From: Pleionea mediterranea
GTDB taxonomy: Bacteria > Pseudomonadota > Gammaproteobacteria > Enterobacterales > Kangiellaceae
DNA: 64,000 nt
Reading direction: 5' to 3'
Assembly (NCBI RefSeq): GCF_003148745.1
Contig: NZ_QGGU01000005.1
Location: forward strand, 62,001 to 126,000
Shown one piece after another: positions 35,116-44,879 of this stretch; position 1 is the first letter of the stretch, and each line of letters begins with the position of its first letter. Under the pieces are notes generated by a model. It did no database searches. It saw nothing but the letters and a program-made list of their open reading frames with translations, and was not told where the DNA came from. The translations under genes were made by a program, and so were the position numbers.

Positions 35116-37572
35116 TTGAATACTACCAATGAGAAGTTTGAGCGCAGTTTGAAAACAGATATGTTTAATTTCGATCCAGCGAAAAAGGGCAGCATTTATT
35201 GGGTACCTGTTCGGCACCACAGTCCGCAATGCAGCCGCCAACTCGCTCAGGTGTTCCGAAAATTTAAACCCGATGTGGTTTTAATCGAAGGGCCATCGGA
35301 AGCGACCTCGTTTATTTCAGATTTACAAAGCAAACAGACAAAACCTCCGGTTGCGCTTTATTTGCACGTGGTCGATAAAAAGAATTTGTGGGAAGCGGAA
35401 GATAACAAAACCAGGTATCGTTGCTATATCCCATTCGATGAAATGTCACCAGAGTGGAATGCCCTTGAGCTTGCAGCTAAATCAAAAATTCCGGCTAAAT
35501 TTATTGATCTGCCATATCAGTCGCAATTGTCTATCAATTTACATCGCAGTCGCTTTAGTGATAAAGAAGACCAGCTGCTCTACGACGACGAAGCACTGAG
35601 TGAAAAAATCATCATTAAGAACCTAATCTCTTCTTCACATTGCCGAGATTTTGATGAATGGTGGGATCGTCATTTTGAAACTGGAACAAGTTATAACTCA
35701 CCTGAGCCATTTTTCTACAATATGCATCAGTTCTGTCAGCTGGTTCGAGACGATGAAATTAATAATCAGGATCCGCTTTGTTTAGCTCGCGAAAAATATA
35801 TGGCATTAAAAATTAAACGCCATATCGACAAAGGAAAAAAATGTTTAGTCGTAACAGGTGGTTACCATGGTATAGGAATCAATTATTATCTTAAATCATG
35901 GGGGCGAGATAATTCTTTGGATGAGAAAAAATTCGAAGAATTCCCAGGAATGAACTCACTTGAATCTAAGATTTATATTATTCCATATTCCAGACAAAGG
36001 CTGAACTCTACAATAGGCTATAGTGCAGGCATGCCTGATTTTGGCTACTATTCTGAACTATGGAAACGTATTAAGAACAAAAAACAAACGCCAGAAAATA
36101 TGCAAGAATTTCATAGTCAACTTGCCTCCAATGTTTTTGCTTCTTTATCAAAAAATAAATTTACTGCCACCATTCCGGACAGCATTGAAAGTGTAGCCCT
36201 TAGTAACAGGCTTGCAAACTTACGCAATGTAACAGCTGGTCGAACAGAATTTAAAGATTCCATTGAAACTGCTTTTGTTAAATCGTCCTATGATCATGAT
36301 GCCTTTCAAAAAATAGTCAAGAATATATTACAAGGTGACGCTAAAGGTCAGGTAGCGAGCGGCCTTTTGATCGCGCCTATCATTGAGGATTTTCGAAAAG
36401 CTTGTCAGGCATTTCGATTACCCAGAAACCCTTCAGATCGCCTGGAGAAAAATCTTGATATCTATAAAAGCACAAGACACCAGCAAGTTTCCCATTTTTT
36501 TCATCAACTCGAATTTTTAGAAATTCCTTACGCGTGGTTTAACTCAGGGCCTCAGTTTTCATTACAAAAAGATCTCAAGCGTGTGCGTGAAATTTGGGAC
36601 GTTCAATGGAGCGTAGAAACAGAGGTTCGACTCATCGAGCAATCATACCTTGGAGAGTCGGTTCAGGAGGCCGCTTTACACCTTTTATTAATGAAAATGG
36701 ATAGTAAAGATTCCCTGGGACGAATAATTCACGGAAAAGATAAAGTACCATTGCTGGTCAAGGCACTTTCAATGGGAATGCACGATATAATCTCGCCGAT
36801 ACTGCAACTCCTTGATCACTGGATTGATCAAGAAACTGAAGCCATTTATTTATGTGAAGGTTTTAATCATCTTGCTGTGGTCTATCGCGCCCGTGCCGCT
36901 CTATCTGCTGATAACCTTTCAGGAGTGCAAGAAGTCTTAAAGAATTGTTTTGAAAGAATTTGTGCAAGACTTCCCTGGTTTAATAGCACTTCCGAAGAGC
37001 AAGTTGAAGTCATTTGCACATCGATTATTAATATGTATCAGTTAGTTTCAATTGATACACCATGGTGCAGCAAAGGTGCATTTTGTGACTCTCTGATTCA
37101 GGTAAACAATGATATTCCCACGCCAAAGTTAAATGGTCTTTGCACTGGTATTCTTTACGATCTCCAGAGATTGAATATCGATAATGTAAAGCAGAGGTTT
37201 TATATTGCTTTTGGTCAGGCGGCATTAAATGCTTCTCATCTTGGCGAATTTTTATGGGGATTTTTACTGGTTGCCAAAGGCCGGTTTATCTCTGACAACA
37301 GACTTCAGGAAATGCTGACAGAAATTATCGAGCAATGTGATGAAGAAGAATTTATAGTATTCCTGCCCGCGCTGAGAATGGCTTTTACATCTCTCAGCCC
37401 AAGAGAACTAAGAAGTTTAACTAAAGCTCTGATTCTGCATTCTGATTGCGAAAATCCAGAGACTGTCAACTTTTCTGCTCCGATTAACTGGAACCAACAA
37501 GACCTTGAGCTATCGTTAAGACTTAGACAGGAACTCAGTAAACAATTAGCTCACTGGGGGATCGACTCATGA
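35116..37572 (+). CDS. DUF5682 family protein (YehM-like) with TraB/ChaN-like N-terminus
   Basis: 818 residues, TTG start 11 bases after the ATPase; an ATG at 35161 is the alternative. The N-terminal 260 residues carry VPVRHHSPQCSRQLAQVF (His34/His35, Ser36), KPDVVLIEGP (Glu58), LAREKYMALKI and CLVVTGGYHGIGI (His251). Order and spacing resemble the TraB/ChaN/Tiki fold, in which conserved His and Glu residues bind metal; this assignment is my inference. The remaining 550 residues are mostly helical, with no second catalytic motif recognised. The family matches E. coli YehM, whose function is unknown. Confidence 0.8.
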   Translation: MNTTNEKFERSLKTDMFNFDPAKKGSIYWVPVRHHSPQCSRQLAQVFRKFKPDVVLIEGPSEATSFISDLQSKQTKPPVALYLHVVDKKNLWEAEDNKTRYRCYIPFDEMSPEWNALELAAKSKIPAKFIDLPYQSQLSINLHRSRFSDKEDQLLYDDEALSEKIIIKNLISSSHCRDFDEWWDRHFETGTSYNSPEPFFYNMHQFCQLVRDDEINNQDPLCLAREKYMALKIKRHIDKGKKCLVVTGGYHGIGINYYLKSWGRDNSLDEKKFEEFPGMNSLESKIYIIPYSRQRLNSTIGYSAGMPDFGYYSELWKRIKNKKQTPENMQEFHSQLASNVFASLSKNKFTATIPDSIESVALSNRLANLRNVTAGRTEFKDSIETAFVKSSYDHDAFQKIVKNILQGDAKGQVASGLLIAPIIEDFRKACQAFRLPRNPSDRLEKNLDIYKSTRHQQVSHFFHQLEFLEIPYAWFNSGPQFSLQKDLKRVREIWDVQWSVETEVRLIEQSYLGESVQEAALHLLLMKMDSKDSLGRIIHGKDKVPLLVKALSMGMHDIISPILQLLDHWIDQETEAIYLCEGFNHLAVVYRARAALSADNLSGVQEVLKNCFERICARLPWFNSTSEEQVEVICTSIINMYQLVSIDTPWCSKGAFCDSLIQVNNDIPTPKLNGLCTGILYDLQRLNIDNVKQRFYIAFGQAALNASHLGEFLWGFLLVAKGRFISDNRLQEMLTEIIEQCDEEEFIVFLPALRMAFTSLSPRELRSLTKALILHSDCENPETVNFSAPINWNQQDLELSLRLRQELSKQLAHWGIDS

Positions 37573-38696
37573 TGAATCGTGAAGTAAGAAGGCGTTGGCG
37601 ACTGATATTGGGAAAAGAATCATCATCACTTCAGGATGGTAATCAGTCCCAAAAACTGGGTTCAAAAGACTCAATGCGTGACGAGTCTTTGGAGTATTTA
37701 TATCAACGAGAATATAAAAACCGCGGTGATCGTTCTGGTGGCATGGAAAAAGGTGAATTAGCCCCTGCAACCTGGCTAAGCAGAGTGAGAAAAGTATTTC
37801 CGAAGACGACAACTGATTATTTACAAAAGCAAGCCATTGAACGCTACCAATTAACCCAGTTACTCACCGATCCAGAAGTACTTCGAAAGGAGAAGCCGAA
37901 CATTGATCTGGTTCAAACGTTACTCACTTTTAAAAATCATTTGCCAGAGAAAACCATGGTCGAGGTTCGGCGCATTATTCGAACCGTATGTGAGGAACTG
38001 GAGCAACAACTTTCACAAAAAGTCATGACAATGTTCAGTTCCAGGCGCATTCGTCACAAGCACGGTGGCCATAAACAACTGAATAATATGGATTGGAATG
38101 CAAGCATTCGTCGCAGTTTGAAAAACTATAATCAGGAATACGATTCTCTGATTTTGCAGCAACTCTATTTTTACCAGCGCCAGAACAAACAGGTGCCATG
38201 GGATTTATATATTCTTGTGGATCAAAGTGGTTCGATGCTTTCCTCGATTATTCATTCCGCCGTACTCGCTGCAATATTTTGCGGTGTGGGCTCGCTAAAT
38301 ACGCATTTAATTTTATTCGATACCGAAGTGGTTGACCTCACTGACCAGGTAGGCGATCCCATTGAGAATTTACTAGCTGTACAATTGGGCGGTGGAACCG
38401 ACATTGGGTACGCCGTCAATTACGCTGCTTCAAAAGTCACAAACCCAAAGCGTAGTATGTTTGTTGTGAACAGTGATTTTTACGAAGGTGGCGTGACTGA
38501 AGTTCTCTACCGAGAAATCAAGAATTTAAAAGAAAGCGAAGTTCATTTATTAGGGCTCGCTGCTTTAAATAATACCGACACCCCTTGTTACGATGAAGAA
38601 ATTGCTCGCGTTCTCGTTTCTCTGGGAATGCCCGTTGGTGCCATGACACCAGATAAACTCGCGCAGTGGGTTTCAGATTGTATGGGAGCAGCCTGA
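37569..38696 (+). CDS. VWA-domain protein (YehP-like)
   Basis: 375 residues; the start overlaps the DUF5682 stop (ATGA). The first 200 residues are basic and helical. The VWA domain begins near 208 (VPWDLYILVDQSGSM) with an intact MIDAS: Asp218, Ser220, Ser222 (DxSxS), Thr277 (GGGTDIG) and Asp303 (NSDF). The domain should bind a divalent metal and a partner protein, most simply the MoxR ATPase of gene 1. Equivalent to E. coli YehP. Four-base overlaps at both ends show tight translational coupling. Confidence 0.87.
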   Translation: MMNREVRRRWRLILGKESSSLQDGNQSQKLGSKDSMRDESLEYLYQREYKNRGDRSGGMEKGELAPATWLSRVRKVFPKTTTDYLQKQAIERYQLTQLLTDPEVLRKEKPNIDLVQTLLTFKNHLPEKTMVEVRRIIRTVCEELEQQLSQKVMTMFSSRRIRHKHGGHKQLNNMDWNASIRRSLKNYNQEYDSLILQQLYFYQRQNKQVPWDLYILVDQSGSMLSSIIHSAVLAAIFCGVGSLNTHLILFDTEVVDLTDQVGDPIENLLAVQLGGGTDIGYAVNYAASKVTNPKRSMFVVNSDFYEGGVTEVLYREIKNLKESEVHLLGLAALNNTDTPCYDEEIARVLVSLGMPVGAMTPDKLAQWVSDCMGAA

Positions 38697-40333
38697 TGGA
38701 TAAATTCATACCTACAGGTAGCTGCCATCCAGACATCGCTTTATGGCTAGATTCTCTGACTGAAGAATATATTGTCACCTGGGCCAACAAAGGACTAGTT
38801 CGTCGAGGCAAAAAACTTTTAACGAAACAACAGGTTGACCAATGGAAAATCACAGAAAATGAAGTCAGTGCGCAAATAGATGGCTTTACTCAAAAACTAT
38901 CAGAAGATGGATTTCACGGACTCTCCTGTAGCTGCGCAGCAACTGAATTGTGTCATCATTTAACTTGTTTCTTAGCTGGCTTGCTGACCTTTGATTGGTC
39001 TCAGTATCTGGATTCTACGGAAGAAGCCGGAGAACCCTGGATAATCAGTGATAAGAAAGCGCTCATAGACTCTTTATCTTCAGCGGCTATCGAGCGCGCG
39101 ATACGATGGTTACAAGCAGGAATAAAATTCGACATTGAATTAACCGATAAAGCATTAACCGCAACTGTTTACGACAATATAGATTGCGAGGTTTACATTC
39201 CTAAAACCCAAAGCCTTGCTTCCGCAACCTGTAGCTGCAAAAAGGCAAAGTGTGAGCACATTGCACTAGTCGTTCTGGTACAAAATGGCAATCAAGATGT
39301 ATCAGGAAACGACTTCCATGAAAATTCATTGTCTCCCGAACAATTGAAAACTCTGCAACGCTCACTGCTATGGCTCAATGAGCTCATCGTGCACGGCTTA
39401 TCTGGCATGTCCAAATTACATATTCAACAAGCCAGCGCATTAGCAACTGAGCTCAAACAAAGTAATTTCCCTGTGCCTTCTAAAATGTTAACCCGTTTAA
39501 CACAGTTTTTAGAGGAAGAATTAAACGGCCAACTCATCAGTAATACCAAACGAATAAGAAAGGCCATCCTTCCCTTGCATTTACATTTGAATGCGCTAAC
39601 TCAAACCAGACTTCCCCAGCCTCTCAAAGACCTTGCCGGTGAACATAAGAGTCTATATATACGTTATCCGAAGCTCTGGCTCGACTATGTCTCTTGCACC
39701 TTATGGGAAACAGCTAGCGGCTACCATGGCTATTCAATCTATTTTTATTCCGAAGAACATGATAGCTACTTTTCATTATCGGATGCGAGAGATATCAATA
39801 TGCAACCGGGATGGCGCGCGCGTTATGCGTTGCAGGAACTTCAGATTGGTGAATACCAATTACAAAACCTGAAAGGAAAGAATATTCAGTTTTCTAATAT
39901 CTGGTTGAACAAGGATAATCGTTTGTCTCTGCGAGCAGATACGCAAATTGAATCAACAAGAGAATTCTCAATCAGTCAAAAGTTATCAGAGCAAAATACT
40001 GAGTCTCAAATCATGCATTGGATGAAGCACAAAAAGCAAAACGTCTTTGCTTCAGATTTTACACGATTTGCCATTATACCGGTGGGTGCTATAGAAAATC
40101 TCGAATTCGATCAATACGAACATCGATGGGAATCATTTTTCCAAAGTCAGGACAGCAGGTTAAAACTTATCATTCCGGCAGATGGATATGGCAACAGAAC
40201 AAAAACAATGCTATCGCGTTATCCGAATCCTCAGGGGCTTTTTGGGCAATGGATAACAGAAAATGATCAATTATGTTTCTACCCGCTTTCAGTAATTAAC
40301 AATAGGAAAATACATTCATTAACGGTAATCTAA
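38696..40333 (+). CDS. Double SWIM zinc-finger protein (YehQ-like)
   Basis: 545 residues; the ATG overlaps the VWA stop (ATGA at 38693-38698 region: TGATGG). Two SWIM-type fingers are visible: Cys78-x-Cys80-x5-Cys86-x-His88 (LSCSCAATELCHH) and Cys179-x-Cys181-x4-Cys186-x-His188 (ATCSCKKAKCEH). SWIM fingers bind DNA or proteins. The C-terminal 330 residues contain beta-rich segments without recognised motif. Equivalent to E. coli YehQ. Confidence 0.84.
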   Translation: MDKFIPTGSCHPDIALWLDSLTEEYIVTWANKGLVRRGKKLLTKQQVDQWKITENEVSAQIDGFTQKLSEDGFHGLSCSCAATELCHHLTCFLAGLLTFDWSQYLDSTEEAGEPWIISDKKALIDSLSSAAIERAIRWLQAGIKFDIELTDKALTATVYDNIDCEVYIPKTQSLASATCSCKKAKCEHIALVVLVQNGNQDVSGNDFHENSLSPEQLKTLQRSLLWLNELIVHGLSGMSKLHIQQASALATELKQSNFPVPSKMLTRLTQFLEEELNGQLISNTKRIRKAILPLHLHLNALTQTRLPQPLKDLAGEHKSLYIRYPKLWLDYVSCTLWETASGYHGYSIYFYSEEHDSYFSLSDARDINMQPGWRARYALQELQIGEYQLQNLKGKNIQFSNIWLNKDNRLSLRADTQIESTREFSISQKLSEQNTESQIMHWMKHKKQNVFASDFTRFAIIPVGAIENLEFDQYEHRWESFFQSQDSRLKLIIPADGYGNRTKTMLSRYPNPQGLFGQWITENDQLCFYPLSVINNRKIHSLTVI

Positions 40334-40621
40334 ATGACTAACTTTGAACAGTGGATAGAACAATGGGAAGCGATAATTGACGAGATTTTGAGTCTGGGTA
40401 CTCGGCACCTGAACCAACCGCTAATCAGCGAATTAGCAAACTGGAAGCAAAATGCGATTGAACTCGGTTTTAAAACTGAAGCAGATTTGGCGAATACATT
40501 AATTGACAACGACGTCGAACACAATCAAAAGGTAGAGGCTTTTTTGCAGTTAGCAATAAGGCAGGAAATCCTCGCAAACAATTTAACGATAGACAAGCAA
40601 CTCAACATAATAGGTGGATAA
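40334..40621 (+). CDS. 95-residue unknown protein inside the operon
   Basis: Starts immediately after the SWIM gene stop (TAAATG) and ends one base before the DUF4132 start, so it belongs to the operon. The protein is acidic, helical and Trp/Leu-rich (NFEQWIEQWEAIIDEILSLG). No family recognised. It may be a small adaptor; I know of no E. coli yeh counterpart. Confidence 0.75.
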   Translation: MTNFEQWIEQWEAIIDEILSLGTRHLNQPLISELANWKQNAIELGFKTEADLANTLIDNDVEHNQKVEAFLQLAIRQEILANNLTIDKQLNIIGG

Positions 40622-40622
40622 T

Positions 40623-43600
40623 ATGTTAACGGAAGAAATTATAACTATTGAAAAAGAGGATGCACAGCTTGAGCAAGAAGCTTCACTGTTTTCACTGGTA
40701 AAGGAATTCTCAGAATTGAGCTACTATTCGCCAGAGAAAAGTACTTTTAAAGAAAAATACAATGAAGAGGCCATTGAATTTCTTGAGCAGAATGTTCCGG
40801 GTCTACTAGAAAAATTTCCAAATTTTGAAGCGGAGTTTGATAATCAGGATCTGGACGACGCTATCTACGAGTACATAAGAGACAACGCAAAGGAAAATAT
40901 ATCACTGCCAAAACATTTACTGATTATTGATAAATGGAATGGCAGCCGGATAAATAAAACACTTAGCCTGTATAAACCCTTTATTGGAACTAATGATATT
41001 CTTAATGTTATACGACATTCCAGACAAAACATTTATTGGGCATTTAACTACCTTATGGACGTCATTAAGGACGGTTTTCTCAATGACGATCGCGTTACCA
41101 GTCTTCTCTATCAGGTTGTACTGGGAGAAAACAACGATTCTTTAAACGCGTTCAAATCTCTACAGAATAAATTGATGGAAGAAAGCGAGTTCGATAGTCG
41201 CGCTTACAAAGACATTAAAGAAAGAATTTCTCAGTTCGTTTTTGGCTATGGTGCACTTAAATGTATTAACCTGGACTTTATCAATAAACTACCCGACGAA
41301 CAACAAAAAGCTGCTTACAAGAAGCTTTGCGCAGCTGAGGTGAAGGAAGAAGAATGGTATGAGCTGGACAAGATATTGAAGCCTCACGGGCATCGCGCGA
41401 CTAACATAGGGGACAGTAAGTCAGAATCATTTATTGAGTACCTTAGAAAGGAATTGGAACAAACCAATGATGCGACCTGGGTAACTAATCTTGCTCTCAG
41501 CTTTCGAGGCGGCCACAACAAAACTACAGGCGAAATAGTCAGTAATGCGCTGTTTCGATTAAAGGAAGGTGTTAAATTTACCGCATTTACTCACCGTGAG
41601 CATGCTCAAAATATCAGGCATGCTAAATTAATTGAATACATGCTCGCTGATTGCCAGCTCAAAGCTAAGGAGGCTTTGGGATACAACTATGGTCGGTATT
41701 TTGGCAAGAAGAGAAGTATTGAAGAAGTTAACTGGGATTTCTTTGTCGAACATTGCGAAATTACCTTTGATTGTTGCTACCCAATATTTCACCAAATGCC
41801 AATTGAAAAATGGCAATGGCTTTGGGAACAACCAATAACAAATAAAGCAAAGCGTTTTATATTGAACAATGCATTAACCAAGATCGAAAGATCTCTTAAT
41901 GACGATTCTTCTATGGCAGAGCAACTTAAAGATTGCTTTAACAAGTGGTTACAGAGCAACATAGAATCATTCGACCGTAAAAACTATCTACACCTGAACG
42001 TCGGATATTCTGAGATGGAAGGGATCTACACCGCTTTATACATGTGGGATGTATATACGCCCAACATTAAGACTCAGTACGTACGAGAAATAAACGAATC
42101 ACTCGGCTACATGAACTCGGATCATCCTAAAACATTAGAGCTTCTTGGTTTGTTATGTAATCACAACCTTAAGGATTTGATGAGATATAGAGATAATCGC
42201 CTGGAAGTTTTGACATGCCTGTCTGACGATTCATTTGAACAACTTTTGGAGAACATTGAACTTATTGAAAAATCCAATGCTTCCATAAAATACTTGTCAA
42301 AAGGATTGGCCAATGTTTCCTGTAAATTAATTGATAACAGTGGTCTATATGTACACGCCAAAAAGCCTGTGCGAGACTCAGCGCAATGGAGCCTTAGCCT
42401 TACAAATGACCCTGAAGCAACTAACGTCATTAATGAACTGCTTGGTAATAAAAAAGCAAAACTAACTGACGTTCAGATTAGTCATTATCTCGATAAACTA
42501 GAAAGCAATGGTGATTCCATTAGAACGAATCCTCTGGAAACAGACAATCTTCATGCCTATTGCGAATCTAAAATCAATAAAACCAACATCAAAAAATTAC
42601 AACGATTGTGGAGTCCTGATTTAGGAGAAGCCTGGGGAGAGAATTCGGAAATTCTACAGTATGCGCTAATCGTTTTGGCCCAAAATGAATGGGGAGGTGT
42701 ACCCAGAATTACCCGTCTTTGTTTCGAAACAATCAATCCGCAACAGCGAAAAGCAATTGCCACGAAAGTCATCGAAGCATGGGCGAAGGGTGAAGGACAT
42801 AAATCGGATTTCTGGGTACTTGATTTGCTCACAGAATACTCCGACGAAAACACTATTCCAATGCTTCAAAAGTTAGTTGTTGACTGGCATAAGAAGTATC
42901 GTTTAAGGGCTGCACAAGTAGTTACTGTATTGGGTGTTATGGATACAACTATGGCGCTAAACATTTGTGACGAGTTCTATAAAAAATCGAAGTACTCATG
43001 GGATGTCAGAGAAGCGGCAAAAGATGCACTAAAAGCTGCCGCAAAACGACGGGGAATTCCATTATCTGAGTTATACGATGAACTTGTACCGACTTTTGGT
43101 TTAAGTAAAGAAGGACTTAAGTTAAATACCGGTACGCGAAATTTCACCGTTAATTTGCAGGCCTCTCTCGACCTGACAGTCACCGATGATGAAACAGGAA
43201 AAACTTATAAAAGCCTCCCAAAAGCCAAGAAGGACGATGATCCTGAATTACGTGCCGCAGCGGATTGTCAGTACAAGTTACTCAAGAAAAATGTTAAGCC
43301 GATGATCAAATCGCTTAAAGATCGCTTTATTGAGTCCTTTGATATTGGGAAATCCTGGGCAGCCCCTCGTTGGAAAATGTTGTTCCTCGAACATCCAATT
43401 ATGTCCCTGGTTGGTCAGGCATTTATCTGGGAACATAACCTGGATGGTAAAAAAGCATACTTCCGAATTTCCGAAGACCTGAGTCTAATTGATGCAGATG
43501 ATGAAGAAGTTAATTTCGAGGATAGCGAAATCATGTTGATGCATCCAGCGGAAACACCAAAAGAGATTTGCGACGCCTGGCGTGAACATATGAGCGACTA

Positions 43601-43979
43601 TGATATTGAGAGTTTTATCGACCAGTTAGGTGCAAATGACCTTTCTGATATAGCAATTGATTGGGAATCTAACACCCTTGATATCTTCAATAAAACAGAT
43701 GCATTGTATGGCAAATTCAAGCGGTTGATGGCAAATAATAACTACGTTGTAGGAGACGGTGATGGTTCATGGATTTTCGATTACTATCGACAATACACTA
43801 ATGCCCCGTGGATGGTTGAAGTTAATATGGAGGAGTGCCGTTCATATTTTAGTTTTGACGAAGCGGTAACCTTTGGAAAAATTAACTTCGTGAAAAAGAA
43901 AGACAGCCAAGCACTACGCAATGTACCTAAACGACTAATTTCAGCAGTAGTTTCTTTGATTCAGGAGATTCAGAAGTAA
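40623..43979 (+). CDS. DUF4132 protein (YehI/MolR-like), last gene of operon
   Basis: 1118 residues from the ATG at 40623, chosen over a GTG at 40614 because AGGTGG lies 5 bases upstream of the ATG. Most of the chain is alpha-helical, HEAT-like (for example LDLLTEYSDENTIPMLQKLVVDWHKKYRLRAAQVV near 740). The C-terminal DUF4132 region is recognisable by RWKMLFLEHPIMSLVGQAFIWEH, AYFRISEDLSLIDADD and IMLMHPAETPKEICDAWREHM. E. coli YehI, encoded beside yehL-M-P-Q, is a giant protein of the same family. Base composition is slightly more AT-rich than the flanking housekeeping genes. Confidence 0.82.
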   Translation: MLTEEIITIEKEDAQLEQEASLFSLVKEFSELSYYSPEKSTFKEKYNEEAIEFLEQNVPGLLEKFPNFEAEFDNQDLDDAIYEYIRDNAKENISLPKHLLIIDKWNGSRINKTLSLYKPFIGTNDILNVIRHSRQNIYWAFNYLMDVIKDGFLNDDRVTSLLYQVVLGENNDSLNAFKSLQNKLMEESEFDSRAYKDIKERISQFVFGYGALKCINLDFINKLPDEQQKAAYKKLCAAEVKEEEWYELDKILKPHGHRATNIGDSKSESFIEYLRKELEQTNDATWVTNLALSFRGGHNKTTGEIVSNALFRLKEGVKFTAFTHREHAQNIRHAKLIEYMLADCQLKAKEALGYNYGRYFGKKRSIEEVNWDFFVEHCEITFDCCYPIFHQMPIEKWQWLWEQPITNKAKRFILNNALTKIERSLNDDSSMAEQLKDCFNKWLQSNIESFDRKNYLHLNVGYSEMEGIYTALYMWDVYTPNIKTQYVREINESLGYMNSDHPKTLELLGLLCNHNLKDLMRYRDNRLEVLTCLSDDSFEQLLENIELIEKSNASIKYLSKGLANVSCKLIDNSGLYVHAKKPVRDSAQWSLSLTNDPEATNVINELLGNKKAKLTDVQISHYLDKLESNGDSIRTNPLETDNLHAYCESKINKTNIKKLQRLWSPDLGEAWGENSEILQYALIVLAQNEWGGVPRITRLCFETINPQQRKAIATKVIEAWAKGEGHKSDFWVLDLLTEYSDENTIPMLQKLVVDWHKKYRLRAAQVVTVLGVMDTTMALNICDEFYKKSKYSWDVREAAKDALKAAAKRRGIPLSELYDELVPTFGLSKEGLKLNTGTRNFTVNLQASLDLTVTDDETGKTYKSLPKAKKDDDPELRAAADCQYKLLKKNVKPMIKSLKDRFIESFDIGKSWAAPRWKMLFLEHPIMSLVGQAFIWEHNLDGKKAYFRISEDLSLIDADDEEVNFEDSEIMLMHPAETPKEICDAWREHMSDYDIESFIDQLGANDLSDIAIDWESNTLDIFNKTDALYGKFKRLMANNNYVVGDGDGSWIFDYYRQYTNAPWMVEVNMEECRSYFSFDEAVTFGKINFVKKKDSQALRNVPKRLISAVVSLIQEIQK

Positions 43980-44108
43980 ACATAACCAGTATTTAAAAAT
44001 TGACTGTTCGAATTTTGCAGGGCGGATTTACGATAGCGTAATCCGCCTGGCATTAATTCCGGGAAGCAGAGTTTTTGACCCTGTAAATTATTTTGTGTAA
44101 CTGTCAGT

Positions 44109-44495
44109 TCAAACATATTCATCTAAGCGGCCATCAAATACTATCATAAAATGATTTAAGACCGCTTTCCAATTTCTGATTGGCATTGTCCACTTTTTAG
44201 ACGCATCCATGATCGCAAGGTAGACGACTTTTCTTGCTGAATCATCTGTCGGAAAGAGCTTTCATTTCTTAATCGATTTTCGAATCATGCTATTCAGCGA
44301 TTCAATCGCATTGGTTGTATAAATCGCTTTTCGGATTTCAGGGGGATAATTGAAAAGCGTGTTAATATTGTGCCAGTGAGTATTCCATGTGCGACTTATC
44401 TGCGGTTTTTTTTCATTCCATCGTTCAGAGAACTGTTCAAGTACTAGTAAAGCTTCTTCTTCCTTAGTTGATTGATAAATGCGTTTTAAATGTAA
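44109..44495 (-). pseudogene. IS256-family transposase, C-terminal fragment
   Basis: Minus-strand translation gives IYQSTKEEEALLVLEQF, PEIRKAIYTTNAIESLNS and [13 protein letters not shown], the diagnostic end of IS256 (Mutator-like) transposases. An in-frame TGA at 44264-44262 interrupts it where the family has a basic residue before LFP. The N-terminal two thirds are missing; the open frame may extend to about 44545 at the IS66 junction. Not functional. Confidence 0.88.
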
Positions 44496-44574
44496 GCGTC
44501 CAGCTAACTGTACATTGTAAGCGAGGCCATAACTTTTAAACTGTCTCCTGATTTTATTTTTTCAGGAGACTCCT

Positions 44575-44667
44575 ATGACCCGTAGAACCCAACAAGAATG
44601 GCTTGCGCTGATTAAACGTAAGCGTCCGGCAATACAACAAATAAGTCACCTTCAACAGTTGGCATAA
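44575..44667 (+). pseudogene. IS66-type accessory TnpA, N-terminal fragment
   Basis: 30 codons: MTRRTQQEWLALIKRKRPAI then a stop. The start matches the N-terminus of IS66 TnpA. It is preceded by a ribosome site inside a perfect hairpin (GTCTCCTGA/TCAGGAGAC, 44543-44570), as is usual at an IS66 left end. Everything downstream is lost. Confidence 0.7.
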
Positions 44668-44879
44668 ATCTCCTTAATTTCTTTCTAGTTAGTACGCGAG
44701 AGCAAACTTTATGAACTAACACTGTTAGCTATATGTATTTCATTCGATATAATTATTAGGGTCAATGTGAATTGACACATCTTGTATATCTATTCGCAAA
44801 TCGGCCAACTGCGGACTAATTTTTACATTCGAAAACTTCAAGTTCATCTGACCTTTTGGTTTGCTCTTGGTTCTTGTAG

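Larger units (their letters stand above)
43980..44879. other. Island right edge with insertion-sequence debris
   Basis: 900 bases without an intact gene. It holds an IS256-type transposase fragment and an IS66 TnpA fragment (listed separately). The last 200 bases show nothing recognisable. Confidence 0.7.
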
